64,000 bases of DNA from Chthonomonas sp035294505. Its GTDB lineage: Bacteria; Armatimonadota; Chthonomonadetes; Chthonomonadales; Chthonomonadaceae. Every line of letters starts with the position of its first letter. Positions within the stretch are counted from its first letter, which is position 1. Under the pieces are notes generated by a model, which worked only from the letters and a program-made list of their open reading frames with translations, was not told where the DNA came from and searched no databases. The translations under genes and the position numbers were made by a program. The stretch is from the NCBI RefSeq assembly GCF_035294505.1, contig NZ_DATGKU010000163.1, forward strand, positions 1 through 64,000, in the 5' to 3' direction. This document shows positions 7,738 through 15,251 of this stretch, one piece after another.

Positions 7738-10214
7738 CGCTTCTCCGCCTCGTAGTAAACCCATTTAGGTGCTAGCTTTAGCTGGATAAGGGTAAGCAAA
7801 AGGATAATAACAAATAGAAACCATGCTAATGCCGAAGCAAAACCCATCTTGAAGTACTGAAATGCGTTCTTGAAGAGGTACAGCACAGGCATGAGAAGAC
7901 TATCCAACGGGCCGGCCGGTTGACTTAAGTCGCCGCCGGAAAGCACATAGACACTATCGAACTGTTGTAGCGTGCCTATGATGCCCATGATCACATTGAA
8001 GAAAATGTAAGGGGAAAGCATAGGGATGGTGACATGGCGAAACTTCGCCCACCAGCCCGCACCATCAATGTCAGCAGCCTCATAGAGATGTTGTGGGATA
8101 CCTTGCAGACCGGCCAGCCAAAGGATCATCCCCGAACCTGCTCCCCATAACCCTTGCAGAATGAGCGCCGGTTTCGCCCATGCAGCATCTGCTAACCATC
8201 CGGGAGGTGCCAGACCAAACCACCGATCAAGCGTCGCTCTCCAGGCAGCATCAATTAGCCCTCGATTCGGGTCGCCGTTGAGAAGCCATATCCATAAAAC
8301 GGCACTGGCGACTACCGGAACAATAGACGGCAAGTAAAAGGCAGTTCGATAAAAGCTCATACCCTTCACTTTCGCGTTGAGAAGCATGGCAACCGAGAGG
8401 CTCGTGACGATCCCCAAAGGGATGCCGATGACAGCCACATACATCGCATTGAAAAGGGAAACACGCAGGTAGTATCCATCGTCACGCCCAAACATCTCGG
8501 CATAGTTATGCAAACCAACCCATCGAGCCGGATGAAGGACATCGTAATCGCAAAAGCTGAAGTAGAGTGACGCGATCATGGGTCCGGCGGTAAATATCAA
8601 AAAGCCTAGCAGCCAAGGCGCGATGAAGACATATCCCGCGATCGCCTCCGCCCTTCCTAGTTGCCGCATATGTCGAATCTGGAACACTCGCCACAAGGCA
8701 AGGCCAAGTACCATGCACCCGGTTACAATGCTTAAGGCAATAGGCACAGCAGCAGGAATCAATGGATAGGTATCCTCTTCAAACACTTTGTCAAGCTCAT
8801 GTTGCACAACGCGTGTCGCTTCATCTAGAGCCGCTTGTGGGGACTTTTGATGGTGCGTTGCAACATCCATCGCCCTCACCTGCTCGTCCCACAGTCGCTG
8901 CCCCACAAAGGTTACCGGTCGAAACCGCGCATGGTCCATCATAGAGATAAACAGTCCCATGGCCTTTTTGAATTTTGGGTCTTTAGGGCCATATTTAGCA
9001 AAGACAACCTGGTTCGTCACCCGATTCGCCGACAAACTCGGTACAAAGGGACGTCCTTTGGAAGCATCATACTCTCTGGTAGCTTCTGCATCAATTAAGG
9101 CGGCCTGCGGGCTTGTCATCCATTTAATGAACTCCCAAGCAGCTTCAACATGGCGTGCCCCTCGAGGGATGGCATAAGAAAATCCCCCGGCCCAAGTCAC
9201 AAAGGTATCCTTGTCGTGAGCAAAACGGCCACGATGATAGTACCGGTCGGCCGGCACCGGGGCGGGAGCAACGCCGAAATCAAGATCAGGTTTGTATCGC
9301 GCAATGGATGCCGGAACCCATGAACCGTCTATTTTCATTGCAACCTTGCCCGTCAAAAAAGGATCGAGTTCGTTGGGCTGAAATCCCGACTGGAAGGCGC
9401 TGATTTTGTCAATACCGCCTAATGCATCGTAGACTTTTACCATATAAGCCAATGCCTCAACATTGGGTTTGGCATTCATCGTACAGCGTTTACCATCAGG
9501 CGACATAAACTCGCCATCGTTCTGCCAGGCGTACAGATAGAGCCAAGAGTTCCCGTAGTTCGGGATAAAGCCGATACGGTTGATCGTGCCATCGGGATTA
9601 TACTTCGTGAGCTTAACGGCATCCTGTAGAAGTTCATCCCAAGTGCGTGGTGGCTTGGGGTTCCCGTTCGAGTCTACAATTCCAGCCTCACGAAACAGCG
9701 CTTTATTGTAAAATAAAGCCCTGTCGTCTGTGGAGTCGGGTATGGCAAACACATGCTTCTCTCCAGTCTTGGGGTTTGTATAGGTCGCTTCGCGCCAACA
9801 GGCCGGGTAGTAATCTTCTGGCCGAACCCCAAAAGGCTTATTCCGATCCCGAGCAATGAGATTATCCAAAGGCAAAAATGTATCTCTCGAAGCCCAATCC
9901 CCTATTGTGAAGCGGTCTTGATGGATAACATCCGGAGGCACTTTGCCGACAATAGAGGTCATTAGCTTCTGGGGGTCCATGTTTCCGGCTCCCATACCCA
10001 GCACGCTTACGACAATGTTTGGGTGCATTTTTTCAAATGCCGCGATGCGTGCCTCTAGCCCTGCCGTCTCCTCGCCGAGCTGCATGCCCCATACCACTAA
10101 TTTGATCTTGCCGGGTGGTACTTCAGGCGCAAAGCACCCCTCCAGAGCACATAAGGCAGCAACAACCATGACAGTACAGATAATTTTCGATATTCTCAGT
10201 TGCCAAGGGGACAT
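7734..10214 (-). CDS. Fused sugar-binding lipoprotein and MalF-type permease of an ABC importer
   Basis: 826 residues. Residues 1-27 are a lipoprotein-like signal ending LEGC (Cys27). About 35-470 is a family 1 extracellular solute-binding domain (KIKLVVWGMQ, WDELLQDAVKLT, TGKVAMKIDGSW, AAWEFIKWMTSPQAALI). A hydrophobic segment at about 484-509 and a basic stretch (RHMRQLGR) lead into a MalF-type permease at about 523-826. Its EAA loop is LYEAADIDGAGWWAKF (about 710-725). The extra helix would carry the chain from outside back to the cytoplasm, so the topology is consistent. These two parts are normally separate genes. GAGGA lies before the ATG. A shared MsiK-type ATPase encoded elsewhere is inferred. 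Confidence 0.9.
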   Translation of the reverse strand: MSPWQLRISKIICTVMVVAALCALEGCFAPEVPPGKIKLVVWGMQLGEETAGLEARIAAFEKMHPNIVVSVLGMGAGNMDPQKLMTSIVGKVPPDVIHQDRFTIGDWASRDTFLPLDNLIARDRNKPFGVRPEDYYPACWREATYTNPKTGEKHVFAIPDSTDDRALFYNKALFREAGIVDSNGNPKPPRTWDELLQDAVKLTKYNPDGTINRIGFIPNYGNSWLYLYAWQNDGEFMSPDGKRCTMNAKPNVEALAYMVKVYDALGGIDKISAFQSGFQPNELDPFLTGKVAMKIDGSWVPASIARYKPDLDFGVAPAPVPADRYYHRGRFAHDKDTFVTWAGGFSYAIPRGARHVEAAWEFIKWMTSPQAALIDAEATREYDASKGRPFVPSLSANRVTNQVVFAKYGPKDPKFKKAMGLFISMMDHARFRPVTFVGQRLWDEQVRAMDVATHHQKSPQAALDEATRVVQHELDKVFEEDTYPLIPAAVPIALSIVTGCMVLGLALWRVFQIRHMRQLGRAEAIAGYVFIAPWLLGFLIFTAGPMIASLYFSFCDYDVLHPARWVGLHNYAEMFGRDDGYYLRVSLFNAMYVAVIGIPLGIVTSLSVAMLLNAKVKGMSFYRTAFYLPSIVPVVASAVLWIWLLNGDPNRGLIDAAWRATLDRWFGLAPPGWLADAAWAKPALILQGLWGAGSGMILWLAGLQGIPQHLYEAADIDGAGWWAKFRHVTIPMLSPYIFFNVIMGIIGTLQQFDSVYVLSGGDLSQPAGPLDSLLMPVLYLFKNAFQYFKMGFASALAWFLFVIILLLTLIQLKLAPKWVYYEAEKR

Positions 10215-10414
10215 CTGTTCTTCCTCTTCAAAACTGCTCTGTTTCAGATTACCCGAAATACCCTATCCCCAGAGAACCCACTGCTCTGCACAAGAGAGAA
10301 TACCCTTAAAATGCTGCAACCTAAATTTGTCCCTTGCGTAGTAGTATATAAATGATTGACGGTACATCAGGTTTGACAGCCGTTCAAAATTCGCCTTGCT
10401 GAAGGAGACTCTCT

Positions 10415-10723
10415 ATGCTTAGCTTCTTTCTTCTGTGGGTACTGCCCATTTTGCTTGGCATCGGAGCGCAGTGGGTATCTGGCAAATGCCGTGGAAGAAA
10501 CGCTCAGAAGGCATTCCGCTACCTCGGATGGGGCTTCTGGCTGCTTCTACTATGGGCACTGCCTCTGGGTCGGCTTATTCCCTTTTTCCCAGGCTTCCTT
10601 GAGCCTTTATTGCTCCCCATTAAGCTGATTCCCTCTGCGATTCTGTTTATCTTGGCAGGGAATAGCATCTTAAAGGAGATGCGTGCGCAGCAACGCGGCG
10701 AGTATACAGACCCTGCAGTATGA
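10415..10723 (+). CDS. Small membrane protein of unknown function
   Basis: 102 residues with AAGGAG shortly before the ATG. Three hydrophobic stretches (about 1-20, 37-60 and 64-85) are separated by a basic loop (GKCRGRNAQKAFR). The C-terminus is polar (KEMRAQQRGEY). This predicts an inner-membrane protein with a short cytoplasmic tail. I recognise no family. It is a single gene between the divergent transporter operon and a convergent exported-protein gene. Confidence 0.6.
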   Translation: MLSFFLLWVLPILLGIGAQWVSGKCRGRNAQKAFRYLGWGFWLLLLWALPLGRLIPFFPGFLEPLLLPIKLIPSAILFILAGNSILKEMRAQQRGEYTDPAV

Positions 10724-10739
10724 CGCTCCTTGATATAGG

Positions 10740-11264
10740 CTACTGCACCACGAGGTCTACAGCAGAAAAGTGCTCATGGCCAGCTATCTGATAGGTATTT
10801 TCGCTCTGGATGCGAATTAGGTAGGTGCCGGGGTCTGTGATCCGGAAACGAATCATGCCGGTGGCCACGGCATGAGGTTTAAAATCCATGGTGAAGCTGT
10901 TATCAACGACCCCAGCCGATCCGCTCGGATCGGGCACCGGTTTCTGGCCGACCTTCTGCTCACGTACCACAAAAAAGTGAACACCTACATCTTTAAGCAC
11001 ACCGTGCGGATATTCGCACTCCATACGCCAATGCACTTTCAGCTCACTACCTGCCATCACGGTGAGCACGGGCCGCTTGTTTAGGCCCCCTTCCGGTGGC
11101 GTTTCGTCGGTAAAGGCTTGGACGCTCTGTCCACCCGAAGATACGGTTAGCAGTATCCCGAAATGTTCCGCCCGGGCAAGAGCTGCTTGATGTCCGGTCA
11201 GAGTGAAAAGCCATCCGAAGCCAACGGCCATCAGAAGAAACAGTGTTAATCGCTTTTTAGGCAT
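10740..11264 (-). CDS. Exported protein of unknown function, probable beta-sandwich
   Basis: 174 residues from the ATG at 11264, chosen because GGAGG stands 5 nt upstream. A signal peptide (KKRLTLFLLMAVGFGWLF...) ends near ALARA. The mature part is rich in beta-type segments (FGILLTVSSGG, VLTVMAGSELKVHWRME, MIRFRITDPGTYLIRIQSE) and ends HEHFSAVDLVV. The composition suggests a single immunoglobulin-like or cupredoxin-like domain outside the cytoplasm. The pair of histidines near the end could bind a metal, but this is a guess. No family is recognised. It lies downstream of rsmG on the same strand after 77 nt. Confidence 0.6.
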   Translation of the reverse strand: MPKKRLTLFLLMAVGFGWLFTLTGHQAALARAEHFGILLTVSSGGQSVQAFTDETPPEGGLNKRPVLTVMAGSELKVHWRMECEYPHGVLKDVGVHFFVVREQKVGQKPVPDPSGSAGVVDNSFTMDFKPHAVATGMIRFRITDPGTYLIRIQSENTYQIAGHEHFSAVDLVVQ

Positions 11265-11341
11265 TTTTACCTCCAGGTTCAAAAAGAGACTAGAAAAGTT
11301 CCTATTTTATTTGTTTCCGCACAGCGTAGCTGCTTTCCTGC

Positions 11342-12019
11342 CTACAAGTTGCTTTGCTTTCTCACCAGCACGAACTTCCTTTCGACCCCAATAAACGGCA
11401 ACGTAACGGTGACCACTCTATCTAAAGAGCCACCAAACGCCTTGACCCTCGCTTTCGCCTTATCCAACTCAGCATCCACATCTAAGCCTTTATAAGCGAC
11501 GGCATAGCCGCCCGACTTTACAAAGGGCAGAAGCCACGGAAGCAGCCGTTCGAGAGGGGCAACCGCTCTGGCAACGGCAAAGTCGTACGTATTGAGATTG
11601 GAACCTACCTTAGCAAAGTCTTCTGCCCTATAGTGAAAAGCGATCACATTTTGGAGATCAAGGACTTCGATGACCCTGCGTACGAACTCGATCTTCTTGC
11701 GTGTACCATCTATCAGCACGAAATGGAGAAGCGGAAAGGCAATGGCCAGTGGAATGCCGGGAAATCCAGCACCAGTTCCTACATCAAGCACCCTCGCACC
11801 TGGAGCGAGATGCACAATCTTAGCAATCGCAAGAGAATCCAAGAAATGGAGTTCAATCATCCGGTCTTCGGGGATACGCGTAAGATTCATGAATCTATTG
11901 GTTTCATAAAGCAGAGACCCAAAAGTTGCAAACAGCTCGCACTGCCTCTCATCGAGAGATATCCCCAATTCTCTAGCCCCTTCTAGCAGTCGCTCGGGTT
12001 GCCTCAATGTCATCCTCAT
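11342..12019 (-). CDS. rsmG: 16S rRNA (guanine-N7) methyltransferase RsmG (GidB)
   Basis: A cytoplasmic SAM-dependent enzyme that methylates N7 of G527 in 16S rRNA. Key motifs are FMNLTRI, HFLDSL, VLDVGTGAGFPGIPLAI (SAM motif I), LIDGTRKKIEFV and ARAVAPLERLLPW. The start at 12019 overlaps the stop of the rluD-type gene by 4 nt (ATGA); a second ATG follows two codons later. Length is 225 residues, normal for the family. rsmG often lies next to gidA near the origin, but here it is coupled to a pseudouridine synthase, making a small rRNA-modification pair. Confidence 0.92.
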   Translation of the reverse strand: MRMTLRQPERLLEGARELGISLDERQCELFATFGSLLYETNRFMNLTRIPEDRMIELHFLDSLAIAKIVHLAPGARVLDVGTGAGFPGIPLAIAFPLLHFVLIDGTRKKIEFVRRVIEVLDLQNVIAFHYRAEDFAKVGSNLNTYDFAVARAVAPLERLLPWLLPFVKSGGYAVAYKGLDVDAELDKAKARVKAFGGSLDRVVTVTLPFIGVERKFVLVRKQSNL

Positions 12020-13032
12020 TTGGCCTTGCCCATAGGCACAAATATCTCTTCTAGGGCCGTGATTAACGCTTGCATAGGTTCTGGTGGATCGGCCTGAAAA
12101 CACAATGGTTCTCCTGTGACAGGGTGAACAAACGCTAGTGAATAGGCGTGCAGAGCCTGACCTGGCAGCCTCTCTAACAGACCCTCTAGTCTCTTGCGTA
12201 TGTCAAAAGCAACCTCCTTCTGAGGTAAGTGCCGCTCTCCCCCATATACCGGATCACCCACAACAGGATGGTGAATATAGGCGCAGTGAACCCGAATTTG
12301 GTGGGTTCTTCCCGTCTGTAACTTCGCTTCGAGGAGGGTAAATAGCGAACCAAAACGCCGTAACACCTTTAGCTCGGTCCTCGCCTCACGTGCCTTGTGC
12401 CGTGTATCCTCAATGACAGCCATCTTTTTACGATCCACGGGATGCCTTCCTATGGGGGCATCTACAATTGCTTCGTCAAATTTTGGCGTTCCCCACACTA
12501 CTGCAAGGTAGCGCCTTTCCATCTGCCTTGCCTGTAGCTGTGCTTGCAACTGGCGAAGTGCTCGATCGGTTTTTGCAACCACAAGCAGACCGCTCGTATC
12601 TTTGTCAAGACGATGTACGATACCAGGGCGCTCGTCGCCACCGGCATCTGAAAGCTCATCGGTATGAGCCAATACCGCATTAACCAGCGTGCCATGAGGA
12701 GTGCCGGGAGCAGGATGCACCACCATGCCTTGAGCCTTGTTGATCACGAGGAGCTCTTCATCCTCATAGAGAATTGTTAACGGTATCTCCTCCGGCTGGA
12801 GCGTGGTAGGCTCTGGCGGCGGAATCTGAATGGTAACTTCATCCCCTCCCCGCAAACGATAACTAGGGCGTGATGTCTTGCCATTAACCCAAATCCCTCC
12901 CCACCCTTCTGAGGTCTGTTCAATCCAGCGGGCGGCCAAGGAACGGGAAATCTGCGGCACCACCCGCACAATGAACCTATCAAGCCGTTCGCCTTCCTCC
13001 GCCCTCGTAATGGAAAACACTCTTGTTTCCAA
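12016..13032 (-). CDS. rluD: RluD-family 23S rRNA pseudouridine synthase
   Basis: An N-terminal S4 RNA-binding domain (EEGERLDRFI, GGDEVTIQIP) is followed by an RluA/RluD catalytic domain. The catalytic Asp is in GIVHRLDKDTSGL. Other motifs are LVINKAQGMVVHPAPG, RYLAVVWG and LQTGRTHQIRVH. The enzyme isomerises uridines, in RluD's case those of 23S helix 69. I prefer the TTG at 13032, with GGGAGGA about 5 nt upstream. The ATG at 13065 has only a badly spaced AGG. The RluD assignment, as opposed to another RluA-class member, rests on the S4 domain and length and is likely rather than certain. Confidence 0.85.
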   Translation of the reverse strand: METRVFSITRAEEGERLDRFIVRVVPQISRSLAARWIEQTSEGWGGIWVNGKTSRPSYRLRGGDEVTIQIPPPEPTTLQPEEIPLTILYEDEELLVINKAQGMVVHPAPGTPHGTLVNAVLAHTDELSDAGGDERPGIVHRLDKDTSGLLVVAKTDRALRQLQAQLQARQMERRYLAVVWGTPKFDEAIVDAPIGRHPVDRKKMAVIEDTRHKAREARTELKVLRRFGSLFTLLEAKLQTGRTHQIRVHCAYIHHPVVGDPVYGGERHLPQKEVAFDIRKRLEGLLERLPGQALHAYSLAFVHPVTGEPLCFQADPPEPMQALITALEEIFVPMGKAK

Positions 13033-13300
13033 AATCTTCCTCCCGACTCCTACTACGCAAAACATACCTCAGGAAGAAGTCCTCCTGCAACATTCGCCCA
13101 CTCCAAGCGACTAAGATAATGACAGGGAATGGCTTTGGATGAAACTTTTTTCAGGATTTACCTATTATAGTATATAGATGCACGAATTCGCGAACTCTGC
13201 CAACATATTCAAAACAGAGTCAAATTTGTGCTTCGCCCAGTCACAATGAGGTGGACGGCAATTATGAATATAAACCTTCAGGAAAGGATAGAGACACCTC

Positions 13301-13921
13301 ATGGGCAAAAGTATCGAAAAATATGCGACCATCTACGTCGCTCTCGGAACCGTTTTGGGAGCGTGGCTCCTTCTCCTGTTTGTTCCTAGCCACTCGCTCA
13401 AACAAGCTCATGCATCCAATGGAGCCGCAACGATCATACAACGGGCCGATGAAATCTGCTCGGAAAGTTTCCTACACTGCACCGCGCTAACGCAACCCAT
13501 CTATCACCCCAAATACTACTGGGCCGGCCCTCGAAGCCAATCCTACGACATATGGGAGACCACGGGGATCACCCCTAGCGGCCCCGTTCAAATGATATTC
13601 GACGCCCACTCTAACAACCTAACCTACTTCAACCGTGAAAACTATCAGGCGGTATGGGATACAACGCTGCCAGTTACCGTAAAAACCCAAACCCAAGCGG
13701 CTTTCGCAAGCGCCAATATCCTCCAGACATTACATCTTATCCCTCAAGGTGCCTCTCTTCGGCTTGCAAGAGCGCCTTCTCTGCTCTGGGGAGGTAACGT
13801 GTGGGAAACGATTTGGGTGCTTCACGCTCCAAATCAGGTTCCCTCTCGAATCAGCCTCACCATTGCAAGGCGCGGCGGGAACCTTTTGAATTTAATTAGA
13901 CGGCGCCTGCCCAAATCATGA
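13301..13921 (+). CDS. N-terminally anchored exported protein of unknown function
   Basis: 206 residues with AGGA about 15 nt before the ATG. Residues about 8-30 are hydrophobic (YVALGTVLGAWLLLLFVP) and form a signal or anchor. The rest is a soluble extracytoplasmic domain with Trp-rich segments (YYWAGPRSQSYDIWETTG, LWGGNVWETIWVL). The pattern suggests a small alpha/beta domain, distantly PepSY-like in feel, but no family is recognised with confidence. It is a single gene whose stop codon sits in the loop of the following terminator hairpin. Confidence 0.55.
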   Translation: MGKSIEKYATIYVALGTVLGAWLLLLFVPSHSLKQAHASNGAATIIQRADEICSESFLHCTALTQPIYHPKYYWAGPRSQSYDIWETTGITPSGPVQMIFDAHSNNLTYFNRENYQAVWDTTLPVTVKTQTQAAFASANILQTLHLIPQGASLRLARAPSLLWGGNVWETIWVLHAPNQVPSRISLTIARRGGNLLNLIRRRLPKS

Positions 13922-13935
13922 GCAGGCGCCGTTTC
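13900..13935 (+). terminator. Intrinsic terminator overlapping the stop of the anchored protein gene
   Basis: ACGGCGCCTGC (13900-13910) and GCAGGCGCCGT (13922-13932) form an 11-bp stem. The 11-nt loop contains the TGA stop, and TTTCT follows. The T tract is short, but the stem is strong. Confidence 0.7.
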
Positions 13936-13961
13936 TACACCGCTAATTTACCGGTTCCCAA

Positions 13962-14047
13962 CGGAGAGAGTGGGATTCGAACCCACGGGGCCGTTTAGGC
14001 CCACGGCTTTTCGAGAGCCGCACCTTAAACCACTCGGACATCTCTCC
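13962..14047 (-). tRNA. tRNA-Ser (anticodon CGA)
   Basis: On the minus strand GGAGAGA pairs with TCTCTCC in the acceptor stem. The anticodon arm CGGCT-CTCGAAA-AGCCG gives anticodon CGA. A long variable arm (GGGCC...GGCCC) and the GGTTCGAATCC T arm follow, so this is a class II tRNA of about 86 nt. The discriminator is G, as expected for serine. CCA is not encoded. Confidence 0.95.
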
Positions 14048-14082
14048 AAAGCATATCTAGCCGTCTCGAAAGAGAGCGGTAA

Positions 14083-14155
14083 CGCCGTCGGAGGGAATCG
14101 AACCCCCGACGCCCTCCTTAGGACGGAGGCGCTCTATCCACTGAGCTACGACGGC
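14083..14155 (-). tRNA. tRNA-Arg (anticodon CCU)
   Basis: On the minus strand GCCGTCG pairs with CGACGGC. The anticodon arm CCTCC-GTCCTAA-GGAGG carries anticodon CCT. The T arm reads GGGGGTTCGATTCCCTC. Length is about 73 nt and CCA is not encoded. It lies 35 nt upstream of tRNA-Ser on the same strand, so they may be one transcript. Confidence 0.95.
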
Positions 14156-14273
14156 AGATTCGATTCTCATTTTCTCATAACCAGGCCGATTCTGTCAATC
14201 TCTGACCTTTTCATACGCTACCTCTGAATTTAGGATACAATGATTATCTAGAGGCTACTGCGGAGTGAATGGA

Positions 14274-15248
14274 ATGACTCTTTTTCTTTCCGAAAAACAG
14301 GTTTCCGAACTGCTTACCATGTCGGAGGCCCTCCAAGTCGTTGAGGAAGCCTTTCGACATGTCGCCGCTGGGGAGGTGATTCAACATCCACGCCGCCGCA
14401 TCATCATGCCGAGGGGCATCTATCATATGATGGCGGCAGCCGATCTAAAATCGGCAACATTTGGGATTAAGCTTTACACTTCCTTCCCCCCTCGCACGCG
14501 CTTTCTGTTCCTGCTCTACTCATCGCAAAATGGGGACCTGCTGGCCGTTATGGAAGCCGATAAACTCGGCCAGGTGCGTACCGGAGCCGCCTCGGGCATC
14601 GCTACAAAACTCCTCGCCAACCGTGCCGATCCACTGTGTGTTGGCCTCTTTGGCTCCGGTTGGCAGGCCGAAACCCAGATAGAAGCTGTCTGCACAGCCT
14701 GCACCGTGAAACAAGTGCTCGTTTATAGTCGTTCCCCCGAACGTCGTGAGGCTTTTTGCAATAAGATGGGCACACTCCTACAGCAAGATATAAGCCCTAT
14801 GGAATCTCCCGAAGAGGTTGTGCGCAATAGTAATGTGATCATTACGGTAACCAACTCAAGAAGTCCTGTGTTTCAAGGCGAATGGCTTCAGCCGGGTACC
14901 CATATCAATGCTGTCGGCAGCAACATGCTTATTCGTCAAGAGTTGGATATAGAGACCATACGTCGCTCCGACCTTATCGTCGTAGACTCCCTCGAGCAGG
15001 CACGCCTCGAAGCCGGCGATCTCTTACCGGCATTTGAGAGAGGTTACTTCCGATGGGAACAGGCTATGGAGCTGGCGCAAATTGTTCATGGGAAGCATCC
15101 CGGTCGCACGAAACCAGAACAGATCACCCTCTTCAAATCGCTTGGTATTGCATTAGAGGATGTTGCAGTGGCCACCCATGTCTATAAAAAAGCGCTTCAT
15201 CAAGGCATCGGTGAGGAGCGCTCATTTTGGACCGAGCCATTGTCGTAA
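14274..15248 (+). CDS. Ornithine cyclodeaminase / mu-crystallin family NAD(P)-dependent enzyme
   Basis: 324 residues. The N-terminal substrate domain has PRRRIIMPRG and FGIKLYTSFPP, whose Lys is the conserved catalytic lysine. QVRTGAASGIATKLLA and a Rossmann domain (VGLFGSGWQAETQIEAV) follow, then ITVTNSRSPVF and GTHINAVGSN. Relatives are ornithine cyclodeaminase, archaeal alanine dehydrogenase and imine reductases, so the substrate is open. The ATG at 14274 is preferred because GGAG lies 8 nt upstream; a GTG three codons earlier is too close. It converges on the kinase-regulator gene with only 3 nt between stops. Confidence 0.85.
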   Translation: MTLFLSEKQVSELLTMSEALQVVEEAFRHVAAGEVIQHPRRRIIMPRGIYHMMAAADLKSATFGIKLYTSFPPRTRFLFLLYSSQNGDLLAVMEADKLGQVRTGAASGIATKLLANRADPLCVGLFGSGWQAETQIEAVCTACTVKQVLVYSRSPERREAFCNKMGTLLQQDISPMESPEEVVRNSNVIITVTNSRSPVFQGEWLQPGTHINAVGSNMLIRQELDIETIRRSDLIVVDSLEQARLEAGDLLPAFERGYFRWEQAMELAQIVHGKHPGRTKPEQITLFKSLGIALEDVAVATHVYKKALHQGIGEERSFWTEPLS

Positions 15249-15251
15249 GCT

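Noticed and set aside
11342..12019. rsmG as a marker of the replication origin
   Set aside because: gidA, parAB, dnaA and dnaN are absent and no DnaA-box cluster was seen. mnmE is about 50 kb away, and isolated CTATCCACA matches are single.
13962..14227. Plus-strand open frame across the two tRNA genes
   Set aside because: It reads the complement of tRNA-Ser and tRNA-Arg and resembles no protein. Such frames are common artefacts over tRNAs.
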